Shown here one piece after another: positions 1-7,136 of a stretch of DNA of 14,968 nt. Positions within the stretch are counted from its first letter, which is position 1, and each line of letters starts with the position of its first letter. Source of the stretch: DASYQV01 sp036005125 (GTDB taxonomy: Bacteria; Acidobacteriota; Vicinamibacteria; Vicinamibacterales; UBA2999); the NCBI GenBank assembly GCA_036005125.1, contig DASYQV010000162.1, positions 1 to 14,968 on the forward strand. The letters run 5' to 3'. Below the pieces are notes generated by a model. That model was not told where the DNA came from. It made no database searches and saw only the letters and a program-made list of their open reading frames with translations. Both the position numbers and the translations under genes were made by a program.

Positions 1-1
1 G

Positions 2-871
2 ACCAAGGGGCCCGCTCCGAAGATGACCTGGACCGCGCCGACGAATTACCCGTGGGTCAATTCCGAGCACAACATCTACGTGGACCACAAGGACAACGTC
101 TGGTTGGGCAACTACAGCGGCTCACATGTCCTGAAGTTCACCCGGCAGGGGAGGTTCCTGCTGCAGATCGGACGTGCTGGAGCGAAGGGCCAGAGCAGCA
201 ACGATACGGATGCCCTGGCGAGCCCGACTGGTATTGCGGTCGATCCCAAGGCCAACGAGGTGTACATCGCCGACGGCTATGGAAATCGCCGCGTGATTGT
301 CTTCGATGCTGACACGGGGGCGTACAAGCGTCATTGGGGTGCGTACGGCAAGAAGCCGGATGACGCGGCTCCGATCGAGCTCAAGGCTCGTGTGACGGGA
401 ACCCAGCTCAATACCGTGCACTGCGTCATCATCGACAAAGATGATTTCGTGTGGGTGTGCGATCGAGCAAACTCCAGGATACAGGTGTTCAGAAAAGACG
501 GCACGTTCGTGAGGGAGGGCTGGTTCGGTGCACCCGAAGCAGGCACCGTTCAGGCCGCGTGGGCGTTCGACGACGGCAAAGGGGGTTTGAACAGGCCACC
601 CCTGGGCTCGGTGTTCGACCTGGCGTTCTCTCGCGACGCGGACCAGCGGTTCGGGTTCGTAGCGGACGGTCGCAACGAGAGGGTGTGGGTCTTCCGGCGG
701 AGCGACATGAAGATCATCGGGTCGATAGGCCATCCGGGGCATTGGGGCGGTGGCTTCACGCTCGCGCACAACCTCGCGGTCGACTCCAAGAACAACGTCT
801 ATGTCAGCGAGAGCGCCAGCGGCAGTCGCGTTCAGCGATTTCTCTACAAGGGGCTTCGTCGAGGGAGTTAG
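2..871 (+). CDS. NHL-repeat beta-propeller protein (5' truncated by window edge)
   Basis: The frame is open from the first bases of the window with no stop before the ATG at 23, so the true start lies upstream and this is the C-terminal part of a longer protein. About 285 residues are visible. They contain roughly five NHL-type blades, each with the pattern of a hydrophobic strand, 'VD', a small loop, 'VWV/VYV.D..N.R' and an aromatic-rich strand; examples are GIAVDPKANEVYIADGYGNR and VIIDKDDFVWVCDRANSRI. NHL propellers usually bind ligands or partner proteins and are not themselves catalytic unless related to peptidylglycine lyases; I see no clear catalytic motif. The gene is followed by an inverted heptamer array and then the PQQ dehydrogenase, so a role in the same extracytoplasmic pathway is plausible but inferred. 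The family call is firm; the function is unknown. Confidence 0.8.
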   Translation, partial: TKGPAPKMTWTAPTNYPWVNSEHNIYVDHKDNVWLGNYSGSHVLKFTRQGRFLLQIGRAGAKGQSSNDTDALASPTGIAVDPKANEVYIADGYGNRRVIVFDADTGAYKRHWGAYGKKPDDAAPIELKARVTGTQLNTVHCVIIDKDDFVWVCDRANSRIQVFRKDGTFVREGWFGAPEAGTVQAAWAFDDGKGGLNRPPLGSVFDLAFSRDADQRFGFVADGRNERVWVFRRSDMKIIGSIGHPGHWGGGFTLAHNLAVDSKNNVYVSESASGSRVQRFLYKGLRRGS

Positions 872-885
872 ACCGGATTATTGAT

Positions 886-950
886 GATTCGTGATTCATG
901 ATTCTTGATTTCCGATCGGGATCAAAATCAAGAATCAAGAATCAAGAATT
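886..950. repeat. Facing heptamer arrays (GATTCNT / AATCAAG) in the NHL-PQQ gap
   Basis: Three 7-bp units GATTCGT, GATTCAT and GATTCTT run from 886 to 906. After a short loop come three exact AATCAAG units at 926-946. The two arms are largely complementary, so the transcript can form a long AT-rich hairpin. It lies 15 bases after the NHL stop and could act as a 3'-end structure, but there is no U-run typical of an intrinsic terminator. It has the same period and facing layout as the arrays near selB. Confidence 0.85.
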
Positions 951-975
951 GAGATACGTACACAGGCGTGAAGGC

Positions 976-983
976 GGAGGAGA
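976..983 (+). promoter_or_regulatory. Ribosome binding site of the PQQ dehydrogenase
   Basis: A purine-rich GGAGGAGA sequence ends three bases before the ATG at 987, with its core GGAGG at good spacing. It fixes this start. The putative signal peptide begins directly at this methionine. Confidence 0.7.
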
Positions 984-986
984 GTC

Positions 987-2828
987 ATGAAAGGTCGCGC
1001 AAGCGGACCGGTGGTCGCCGTCGCCCTCGTGATGGCAGCCGTGGGCGTACTTGCTCAGGGCAGGCAGCAAGTCCGTTATGCGGCTTCCAACGAGAGTTTT
1101 GTCCCCGCTCTGGGACCGCATAACGGACTAGGCGCGCGGAGCGCGCCAGAAAGATACTGGAGAGGCCAAGCAACGGCTCTGCCCGGGGCATCGGGGGCAG
1201 AGCGCTTGCTTGGCCCCGTCACCGATGAAATGCTGCTGAACCCCTCTACCTCGGATTGGCTCCACTGGCGGCGGACGTACGACGGGTGGGGCTACAGTCC
1301 GCTCAACCAGATCAATCGCCAGAACGTCGGGCAGCTCCAGATGGCCTGGTCCTGGGCCATGCGGGACGGAAACCAGCAGACCACGCCGCTCGTGCACGAC
1401 GGCGTCATGTATCTGGCCAATCCGGGCAGCATCGTTCAGGCGCTCGATGCGGCGACCGGCGATCTGCTGTGGGAGTACCAGCACGAATTTTCCGGCGAGC
1501 GGCGCGACGCGAACGCGATTCGGGCGATACGCGGATTGAGCATCTATGACGACAAGATCTTCCTGAACACCGCCGACGCGCATCTGGTCGCCCTCGACGC
1601 CCGCACGGGACGCGTGGTCTGGAACGTCCAGGTCAGCGACCCTAAGAATCAGTATTACTACTCGGCTCCCGCGCTCGTCGTCCGCGGCAAGGTGATTTCA
1701 GGCCTCCAGGGCTGCGAGCGTTTTCACGCCGAGAAGTGCGCAATCACCGCGCACGACGCAAAAACCGGCAAGGAGCTCTGGCGCACCTCCACGATTGCGG
1801 CCCCGGGCCAGCCGGGAGGCGACAGCTGGGGTGATGTTCCGCTGTTGTATCGTGCGGGCGCGGACTCGTGGATTACCGGCAGCTACGATCCCGCGCTCAA
1901 CATCGTCTACTGGTCGACCGCTCAGGCCAAGCCCTGGTCGCGGGCCGCGCGCGGCACCGACGGTGACGCGCTCTATAGCAATACCGTGCTCGCGCTCAAT
2001 CCCGACACGGGGAAAATCGTCTGGTACAACCAGCTCCTGCCGGGTGAAACCCACGACATGGACGAAGTGTTCGAAAGCATTCTGGTCGACGTCGGTTCCC
2101 GAAAATCGCTCTTCAAAATGGGCAAGCTCGGGATCCTGTGGGAGCTCGATCGTCAGAGCGGCAAGTTCGTCAACGGCCACGACCTCGGCTATCAGAACAT
2201 CGTCGATCTCGATCGCAGGACGGGAAAGGTGACCTACCGGAAAGGGATGGTTCCGGTGCTCAATCAGATACTGGAGTTCTGCCCGAGCACGGCGGGGTTC
2301 AAGAGCTGGCGCGCCATGGCCTACCACCCGGAGACGCGCGCGTTTTACATCCCGATCGAGATGACCTGCGAGAAGGGAAGCTTTGTCGCGGTCGAGAAGG
2401 TCGAAGGCGGCGGCGGGATAGGCCTCGGCAAACGCGAGAACTTCCACCACCCGGAGAGCGGCGAGAATCTCGGCGGGTTCATCTCGATGGACGTCGGCAC
2501 GGGACGCGTGAACTGGCTGCAGCGTCAGCGCGCGCCGGTCAACTCGGCGGCGCTGACCACGGGAGGCGGACTGGTCTTCCTCGGCGACTGGAATCGTTAC
2601 ATCAACGCGTACGACGTCGCCAGCGGCAAGCTCCTCTGGCAGAACCGGCTGACGACCTCGGCGCAAGGTTATCCCATCACCTACGCCGTGAACGGCCGCC
2701 AGTATGTTGCCGTGCCCGCAGGCGTCGGAGCGGCGAGCTGGGGAACGACCATTCCGCTTCTGCTCACTCCCGAGATCAAGCGGCCATCGACTGGCAATGC
2801 ACTGTTCGTGTTCGCACTTCCCAAATGA
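987..2828 (+). CDS. PQQ-dependent (quinoprotein) alcohol-type dehydrogenase, secreted
   Basis: A 613-aa protein with an N-terminal signal peptide (about residues 1-24, ending VLAQ). The mature domain starts near residue 78 (VTDEML...) and continues with DWLHWRRTYDGWGYSPLNQI, the usual entry into the methanol/ethanol dehydrogenase propeller. Repeated tryptophan-docking motifs follow (D..TG...W, e.g. DAATGDLLW, DARTGRVVW, DAKTGKELW, NPDTGKIVW, DVASGKLLW), as in an eight-bladed PQQ propeller. The family oxidises alcohols or aldose sugars in the periplasm with PQQ and passes electrons to a cytochrome c or quinone. There is no vicinal Cys-Cys and no fused CxxCH haem domain, so an external electron acceptor is expected; the haem protein at 4359 is a candidate. 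Residues about 29-77 are encoded by a dispersed 145-bp hairpin element. The stop overlaps the next start (ATGA). The substrate is not predictable. Confidence 0.88.
   Translation: MKGRASGPVVAVALVMAAVGVLAQGRQQVRYAASNESFVPALGPHNGLGARSAPERYWRGQATALPGASGAERLLGPVTDEMLLNPSTSDWLHWRRTYDGWGYSPLNQINRQNVGQLQMAWSWAMRDGNQQTTPLVHDGVMYLANPGSIVQALDAATGDLLWEYQHEFSGERRDANAIRAIRGLSIYDDKIFLNTADAHLVALDARTGRVVWNVQVSDPKNQYYYSAPALVVRGKVISGLQGCERFHAEKCAITAHDAKTGKELWRTSTIAAPGQPGGDSWGDVPLLYRAGADSWITGSYDPALNIVYWSTAQAKPWSRAARGTDGDALYSNTVLALNPDTGKIVWYNQLLPGETHDMDEVFESILVDVGSRKSLFKMGKLGILWELDRQSGKFVNGHDLGYQNIVDLDRRTGKVTYRKGMVPVLNQILEFCPSTAGFKSWRAMAYHPETRAFYIPIEMTCEKGSFVAVEKVEGGGGIGLGKRENFHHPESGENLGGFISMDVGTGRVNWLQRQRAPVNSAALTTGGGLVFLGDWNRYINAYDVASGKLLWQNRLTTSAQGYPITYAVNGRQYVAVPAGVGAASWGTTIPLLLTPEIKRPSTGNALFVFALPK
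1071..1215 (-). repeat. 145-bp three-hairpin element, copy A (inside the PQQ dehydrogenase gene)
   Basis: Three stems in order: GTCCGTTATGCGG (1071-1083) with CCGCATAACGGAC (1116-1128); GGCGCGC (1131-1137) with GCGCGCC (1141-1147); and a 21-bp stem (1164-1184 with 1195-1215, 19 of 21 paired). The reverse complement aligns over its whole length with copy B at 5837-5981, which is also 145 bp. It is translated in frame as residues 29-77 of the dehydrogenase, between signal peptide and catalytic domain. Strand is given relative to copy B as plus. Confidence 0.88.
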
Positions 2829-4075
2829 TCTTCACACGTCTCGCACTCGTCGTTGCGCTGCTCGCGGTCGTGGGGTTCGCGGGCGGAGCCGGCTTCGCTG
2901 GCCAGAGCGATCGCGCCGGCGACACGGCGATCCGGCCGTTCACGATCACCGTTCCGGAGGCCGTGCTCAAAGATTTGAAAGAACGATTGTCGCGGGCGCG
3001 ATTTCCCGACCAGCTCGTGGGAGCCGGATGGACGTACGGGACCGACATCGACTACCTCCAGCAGCTGGTCAAGTACTGGCGCGAAAAGTTTGACTGGCGC
3101 GAGCAGGAGCGCCGTCTCAACAAGCTGCCGCAGTTCAAGACGAAGATCGACGGTCTCGACATTCACTTCGTCCACCGCCGGTCACCCGAACCCAATGCGT
3201 TCCCGATCATGTTGATCCACGGCTGGCCCGGCACCTTCTTCGAGTTCTCGAAGATGGTGGAGCCGCTCGCCGACCCGCGCAACCATGGTGGCCGTCCCGA
3301 GGACGCGTTCAATGTGGTCGTCGTGTCGTTACCCGGTTATGGTTTCTCCGAGCGGCCGAACCGCATGGGCCATTCCCGCGAGCGCACGGGCCGGATCTTC
3401 ATCGAGCTGATGCGGCGGCTCGGATACAACCGGTACGGCGTCCAGGCAGGCGACGTCGGGGCTGGCGTGGCGACGCTCATGGCTCTCGCCGATCCTGACC
3501 ACATGGCGGGTCTGCACCTGAATAGGTGCAACGGGTCGCCTCCGAATCCCAAGGACCCGAATGCCGGTCTCACGGCGGACGAGATCAGATTGAAAGACGA
3601 GCCGAGATTCGGACGCGATGAGCGCGCGTACGCCGAGATCCAGGGCACGAAGCCTCAGACGCTCGGGTATGCGCTGAACGATTCCCCCGTCGGCCTCGCG
3701 GCGTGGATCGTCGAGAAGTACCGAAAGTGGTGCGACTGTAACGGGGATCCGGAGAATGTGTTCACGAAGGACGAGCTGCTGACCACCGTGATGATCTACT
3801 GGCTGACGGAGACGGCCACGTCGGCAGCACGTTATTACTATGAGGGACAGCACATCCCCGAACCGCCTTACGCGCCAATCCCCGGGTTCGTGAAAGTCCC
3901 GACCGGCTGCACCGCTTTTCCCGGCGAGCTCGGGTTCACGCCCCGAAGCTGGGCCGAGACGCGATTCAACGTGAGGCGGTTCACGATGATGCCGAAGGGC
4001 GGTCACTTCGCGGCGCTCGAGCAGCCAGCCCTCCTGACCAACGAAGTGCGGGCCTTCTTCCGCGACCTGAGGTGA
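2825..4075 (+). CDS. Epoxide hydrolase, alpha/beta-hydrolase fold, secreted
   Basis: A 416-aa protein starting at the ATG that overlaps the previous stop (ATGA), which implies translational coupling with the dehydrogenase. Residues 1-25 look like a signal peptide. The N-terminal epoxide-hydrolase cap domain follows (about 37-145: IRPFTITVPEAVLKDLKERL, then YGTDIDYLQQLVKYWREKFDW). The hydrolase core shows the oxyanion-hole motif HGWPG (132-136), SLPGYGFS, the nucleophile Asp210 in QAGDVG, a Tyr-rich RYYYEG (336-341) that can hold the ring-opening tyrosine, and the catalytic His394 in PKGGHFAALEQP. The length fits microsomal-type bacterial epoxide hydrolases. It opens epoxides to diols through an aspartyl ester. 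The open frame continues far upstream (to 2138), but that part is out of frame inside the dehydrogenase gene and is not used. Confidence 0.87.
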   Translation: MIFTRLALVVALLAVVGFAGGAGFAGQSDRAGDTAIRPFTITVPEAVLKDLKERLSRARFPDQLVGAGWTYGTDIDYLQQLVKYWREKFDWREQERRLNKLPQFKTKIDGLDIHFVHRRSPEPNAFPIMLIHGWPGTFFEFSKMVEPLADPRNHGGRPEDAFNVVVVSLPGYGFSERPNRMGHSRERTGRIFIELMRRLGYNRYGVQAGDVGAGVATLMALADPDHMAGLHLNRCNGSPPNPKDPNAGLTADEIRLKDEPRFGRDERAYAEIQGTKPQTLGYALNDSPVGLAAWIVEKYRKWCDCNGDPENVFTKDELLTTVMIYWLTETATSAARYYYEGQHIPEPPYAPIPGFVKVPTGCTAFPGELGFTPRSWAETRFNVRRFTMMPKGGHFAALEQPALLTNEVRAFFRDLR

Positions 4076-4141
4076 GCGGTACGAACTTGTTCTGCGCCGG
4101 CGGAATTCGAATAAACGATTGGCGTTACGGTGTTTACACCA

Positions 4142-4232
4142 GAGCTCGTTTGAGTTGACGTAGGCCGCATCTTCAGATGCGGCCCGCCGGCTCTAAGGAG
4201 CCGGCCTACGTGTGGTCAACTCAAGCGAGCTC
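4142..4232. repeat. Nested palindromic element (outer stem plus two inner hairpins)
   Basis: The outer stem pairs GAGCTCG (4142-4148) with CGAGCTC (4226-4232), TGAGTTGAC (4151-4159) with GTCAACTCA (4215-4223), and GTAGG with CCTAC (4205-4209). Inside are two perfect hairpins: GGCCGCATCT (4163-4172) with AGATGCGGCC (4175-4184), and GCCGGCTC (4186-4193) with GAGCCGGC (4198-4205). It fills part of the 283-bp gap between the epoxide hydrolase and the next gene; the rest of that gap holds nothing else I can identify. The first inner hairpin recurs at 14818-14839 in the opposite orientation. It is a transposase-less dispersed element of cruciform type. Confidence 0.85.
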
Positions 4233-4343
4233 CGGAGTAGCCCGTCGGAACTGACCGCACGTTGGGGTCGCATCTGCCCAAGGAACAATTTGACATCGCT
4301 TTCCGTCGCATGCTCGCATAGCATGAGTCGGACACGACAATTT

Positions 4344-4351
4344 GAGAGGAG
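4344..4351 (+). promoter_or_regulatory. Ribosome binding site that decides the start at 4359
   Basis: GAGAGGAG lies seven bases before the ATG at 4359. Upstream in-frame starts exist at 4212 (inside the palindromic element) and at 4323, but neither is followed by a sensible signal sequence nor preceded by a ribosome site. Confidence 0.65.
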
Positions 4352-4358
4352 CCGCCCG

Positions 4359-5834
4359 ATGACACCCTCGAAGAACGCGCCCACCCCACGGGCTCCGAAG
4401 ATCGGTCTGATAATCGTGGGGGTGCTTGCGCTCATCGTGGCGACGATGTCCACGGGGACGTCGGCCCAGGGCGGGGCCCCCGCCGCTCGTTCTGAGCGCG
4501 GTGGGGTGGAGAGCGGCGGTGCAGCGGGCGGCCCGACTTTCACCAAGGACATCGCGCCGATGCTGCAGAAGAGCTGTCAGAACTGCCATCGCCCGAACTC
4601 CATCGCGCCGATGTCGCTCATCACCTACGAAGACGTGCGGCCGTGGGCGAGAAGCATCAAGCAGCGGACCGGCCTTCGCAATCGGATGGGCGTGATGCCG
4701 CCATGGTTCATCGAGAAGACCGTCGGCATCCAGGCGTACAAGGACGACTTCTCGCTGAGCGAGGAACAGATTGCGACCATCGCGAAATGGGTGGATAGCG
4801 GCGCGCCGCGCGGCAATCCTGCAGACATGCCGCCACTTCGCGTCTTTCCCGCCGCCGACGTGTGGGATATCGGCCAGCCCGATCTGATTGTCGACTCACC
4901 GCCTGTCACGATGAAAGCCAACGCGCCGGACTGGTGGGCCGCGCTCCCGCCAGTGCCAACAGGCTTGACGGAGGACCGTTACGTCTCGGCCGTGCAGTTC
5001 AAGGAGATCAGCACGGCGCAGGGCGGGATGGGCGGCAAGTATATTTTTCACCATGCGATCCATTCGCTGGTGGATGCCGAGGGAAAGGAGCTGGGAGGGA
5101 TTGGCAGTCCGCACGAGGTCGGGCGCAACGCGGAAATCCTGGAGCCCGATGCCGGCCGGCTCATGAAAGCGGGTTCGAAGCTCGCGTATCCGTCGATTCA
5201 CATGCACGCGAACAGCGAGGACACGACGGCCCGTCTTCGCGTGGGGTACAAGTTCCATCCGACGGGGTACGCACCGACACGAAAGGTGGGGCAGCTTACG
5301 TTTGGCAACGGCGAGATCGACCTCCGCCCGAGCAAAGCCGGCCAGGAAGTGCATTTCTACACCACGCTGCAGCAGCACACGAAGCTGACCACCTTCGAGC
5401 CCCACATGCACGCCGCGGGCGTGAGGATGTGTATGGAAGCGGTCTGGGGCGGTCGGACCGAGACGCTGAGCTGCGCCGGCTACGACCACAACTGGGTGCG
5501 CGTGTACAAGTACGCGGATGACGCGGCGCCGATCCTGCCGAAGGGCACGCTCCTCCACATCACGGCGTACTTCGACACCACGGCGAACAATAGAAACGTG
5601 ATCGACCCGAGAAACTGGGGAGGCCTGGGGCACCGGTCGATCGACAACATGGCCATCGTCATCATGCCGACGATCACGCTGACCGACGAAGAGTTCCGTC
5701 AGGAGATGGCGATTCGTCGAAAGCGGCTCAACCTCGCGAAAGGGCAGACCGTGATCGGATGCCCGCTGTGCGGCTTCGAGGAGCTTCCGGCGCCGACGCC
5801 CGCTCGCGCGACACAAGGTCAGAACCAGCAGTAA
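4359..5834 (+). CDS. c-type haem / copper type II monooxygenase-like fusion, exported
   Basis: A 491-aa protein with an N-terminal membrane or signal segment (about 14-36, IGLIIVGVLALIVATM). A short cytochrome-c-like domain follows, with the single haem motif CQNCH (73-77) in the context FTKDIAPMLQKSCQNCHRPN and a likely axial methionine in GVMPPW (111-116). Residues about 205-445 resemble ascorbate-dependent type II copper monooxygenases (the dopamine beta-hydroxylase / PHM fold): HHAIH (231-235), HMH (281-283), EPHMHAAGVRM (347-357), and AYFDTTANNRN (403-413) where the family has a 'YDTS..N' strand. CPLC (468-471) lies near the C terminus. It would act outside the cytoplasm, possibly as redox partner or hydroxylase in the same pathway as the PQQ dehydrogenase. 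The haem site is certain; copper monooxygenase activity is inferred from His patterns only. Confidence 0.75.
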   Translation: MTPSKNAPTPRAPKIGLIIVGVLALIVATMSTGTSAQGGAPAARSERGGVESGGAAGGPTFTKDIAPMLQKSCQNCHRPNSIAPMSLITYEDVRPWARSIKQRTGLRNRMGVMPPWFIEKTVGIQAYKDDFSLSEEQIATIAKWVDSGAPRGNPADMPPLRVFPAADVWDIGQPDLIVDSPPVTMKANAPDWWAALPPVPTGLTEDRYVSAVQFKEISTAQGGMGGKYIFHHAIHSLVDAEGKELGGIGSPHEVGRNAEILEPDAGRLMKAGSKLAYPSIHMHANSEDTTARLRVGYKFHPTGYAPTRKVGQLTFGNGEIDLRPSKAGQEVHFYTTLQQHTKLTTFEPHMHAAGVRMCMEAVWGGRTETLSCAGYDHNWVRVYKYADDAAPILPKGTLLHITAYFDTTANNRNVIDPRNWGGLGHRSIDNMAIVIMPTITLTDEEFRQEMAIRRKRLNLAKGQTVIGCPLCGFEELPAPTPARATQGQNQQ

Positions 5835-5836
5835 GA

Positions 5837-5981
5837 GAACTAATCAAGGGCTCTGCCGGGATACCAAGGGCAGAGCCCTTGATTAGTTCGCGCAGTATCT
5901 TTTTGGCGCGCTCCGCGCGCCTCGCCCGTTATGCGGTCGCACAACGAGTACAAAATTCGCGTGTGTGGCCGCATAACGGGC
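5837..5981 (+). repeat. 145-bp three-hairpin element, copy B (intergenic)
   Basis: It begins two bases after the stop of the haem/copper gene. A perfect 21-bp stem (5837-5857 with 5869-5889; 11-base loop) is followed by GGCGCGC (5905-5911) with GCGCGCC (5915-5921), and then GCCCGTTATGCGG (5924-5936) with CCGCATAACGGGC (5969-5981). It has the same length and order of stems as copy A, reversed. The outer bases of the long stem differ between the copies yet stay paired in each. The first stem may serve as a 3'-end structure for the upstream gene; there is only a weak T-run at 5900-5904. Confidence 0.88.
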
Positions 5982-5996
5982 TAACCCTGAAAGACC

Positions 5997-6028
5997 CGGC
6001 CTGCGTACATCGAAGTACGTGCAGGCCG
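5997..6028 (-). terminator. Possible terminator hairpin downstream of tonB
   Basis: CGGCCTGCGTAC (5997-6008) pairs with GTAC..GCAGGCCG (6015-6028) around a six-base loop with a two-base bulge. It sits 20 bases past the tonB stop on the minus strand. The following T-run is weak (GGTCTTTC), so termination is only likely, not clear. Confidence 0.4.
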
Positions 6029-6047
6029 AGCATCTGCTGGGATGCGA

Positions 6048-6992
6048 TCAGCGAAGCGTGAAGGTCAGCTCGATGGTGACGAGGACGGCGACCGGCTCGC
6101 CGAAGCGAGAACCGGGGGCGAAGCGCCACTGCTTGGCCGCTTTGACCGCTTCGTCATCGAGGCCGAAGTTGTGGTCGAGCGAGCGGATCACTTCAACCCT
6201 GCCCACCGCCCCGTCCGGGAGCACGACGCATTCGAGCAGCACGACGCCTTGTATCTTGGCGCGCATGGCCTCGGCCGTATACGCCGGTTTCTTCTCGAAC
6301 AGAACGCGCGGCAACTGAACGCCGTTGCCAGGCCGATACGGGCCGCCGCCGGTGCCTCCCCCGTAGCCAGGCCCGAGACCCGACCCCTGACCCGGTCCGA
6401 CACCCGAACCGGTGCCCGTGCCGGCTCCTCCGCCGCTGCCCGGCCCTTGCGACACGGTCTCCGACGTCTGGCCCGACGCGATCGCGCCCGGCGAGGTCGT
6501 CGTTGCGGCGGCCATGGTCTGCGCCGGGATATTGAGAGTCTGCTCCGGCTGCGGCACTTCGGGCTTCGGCTCGCTGATCTCAAGCGCCTTCGGCTTCACG
6601 GCCGGGACGGTGAGCTTGTCCTTGCCGGGCAGCTCGGCCTTTTTCGGGGGTTCCGGCATCTTGTTTCCACCACCCCCGCCACCGCCGCCCGGGCCGGGCT
6701 CAGTCAGCCACACAATTTCATTGGGAAGCCGGTCGACCAGGAGGGCGTGTCGCACCGGCTCAGGGGCAATCGACATGACCCCGATGGCCAGCGCCAGAAA
6801 CGCCCCGTGGGTGAGTAGCGAAGCACCGAGGGCCCGGCCCATCCGCTTCTCCTGTTGAGCGAACAGGAAGGGCACCTCGACTGGACCGACGTCTTCTGGC
6901 CGGACGGTCAGATGCGGCGGTACCGGCGCAGCCTCACGGCTCACGAATTCGCTTGTCTTCGACATAACCGCGGAAGAGTGGGATTCACTCAT
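6048..6992 (-). CDS. tonB: TonB family energy transducer
   Basis: A 314-aa protein. The start at 6992 is preceded by AGGGAC; a second methionine ten residues on lacks a ribosome site. A cytoplasmic N-terminal tail (1-51) leads to one membrane helix (about 52-75, ALGASLLTHGAFLALAIGV). Then comes a proline- and glycine-rich periplasmic linker (about 97-225) with an eight-glycine run, 'PEPPKK', 'EPKPEVPQPEQ' and a long GSG/GTG stretch. The C-terminal TonB domain (about 228-314) shows RVLFEKKPAYTAEAMRAKIQG, then VVLLECVVLPDGAVGRVEVI, and ends with the QWRFAPGSRFGEPVAVLVTIELTF pattern. TonB couples the inner-membrane proton gradient to outer-membrane transporters. ExbB and ExbD are not next to it. 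The linker is unusually rich in glycine for a TonB. Confidence 0.9.
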   Translation of the reverse strand: MSESHSSAVMSKTSEFVSREAAPVPPHLTVRPEDVGPVEVPFLFAQQEKRMGRALGASLLTHGAFLALAIGVMSIAPEPVRHALLVDRLPNEIVWLTEPGPGGGGGGGGNKMPEPPKKAELPGKDKLTVPAVKPKALEISEPKPEVPQPEQTLNIPAQTMAAATTTSPGAIASGQTSETVSQGPGSGGGAGTGTGSGVGPGQGSGLGPGYGGGTGGGPYRPGNGVQLPRVLFEKKPAYTAEAMRAKIQGVVLLECVVLPDGAVGRVEVIRSLDHNFGLDDEAVKAAKQWRFAPGSRFGEPVAVLVTIELTFTLR

Positions 6993-7090
6993 TGTCCCTG
7001 ACGTGTGCCGGCGCCGCAACTGCAAAACGAGTACCTCAGCCGCCTTGCGACTCAAGTCTCTTTCCACGCGGTTTCACCCACGTGCTGTAT

Positions 7091-7112
7091 CTCGTCACCA
7101 ACACGTGACGAG
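7091..7112. repeat. Short inverted repeat between the stress-domain gene and tonB
   Basis: CTCGTCAC and GTGACGAG pair perfectly around CAACAC. It lies in the 144-bp minus-strand gap before tonB. It could be an operator or a weak terminator; no T-run follows on either strand. Confidence 0.45.
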
Positions 7113-7136
7113 TCAGTTCCGTACGCGTGCCTGTCC

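Noticed and set aside
1698..2666. 322-codon open frame on the minus strand
   Set aside because: It is antisense to the PQQ dehydrogenase, whose domain motifs run through the whole stretch; high GC keeps the complementary frame free of stops.
2138..2824. Upstream extension of the epoxide hydrolase frame
   Set aside because: It lies out of frame within the dehydrogenase gene; the ATG at 2825 begins a signal peptide and overlaps the previous stop.
4212..4358. Longer start for the haem/copper protein
   Set aside because: The extension is encoded partly by the palindromic element, lacks a ribosome site and would bury the signal segment.
4896..5816. 306-codon open frame on the minus strand
   Set aside because: It is antisense to the haem/copper gene, has Arg/His/Val-rich shadow composition and no domain.
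5759..6061. Open frame through copy B whose translation resembles the minus-strand frame of copy A (both contain SIFLARSARL)
   Set aside because: The similarity follows from the nucleotide repeat. There is no ribosome site or independent start, and in copy A that frame opposes the dehydrogenase. Noted as a possible source of false protein families.
6042..6818. 258-codon plus-strand frame opposite tonB
   Set aside because: It is antisense to the Gly/Pro-rich tonB gene; its Arg/Ala-rich sequence is a by-product of that composition.
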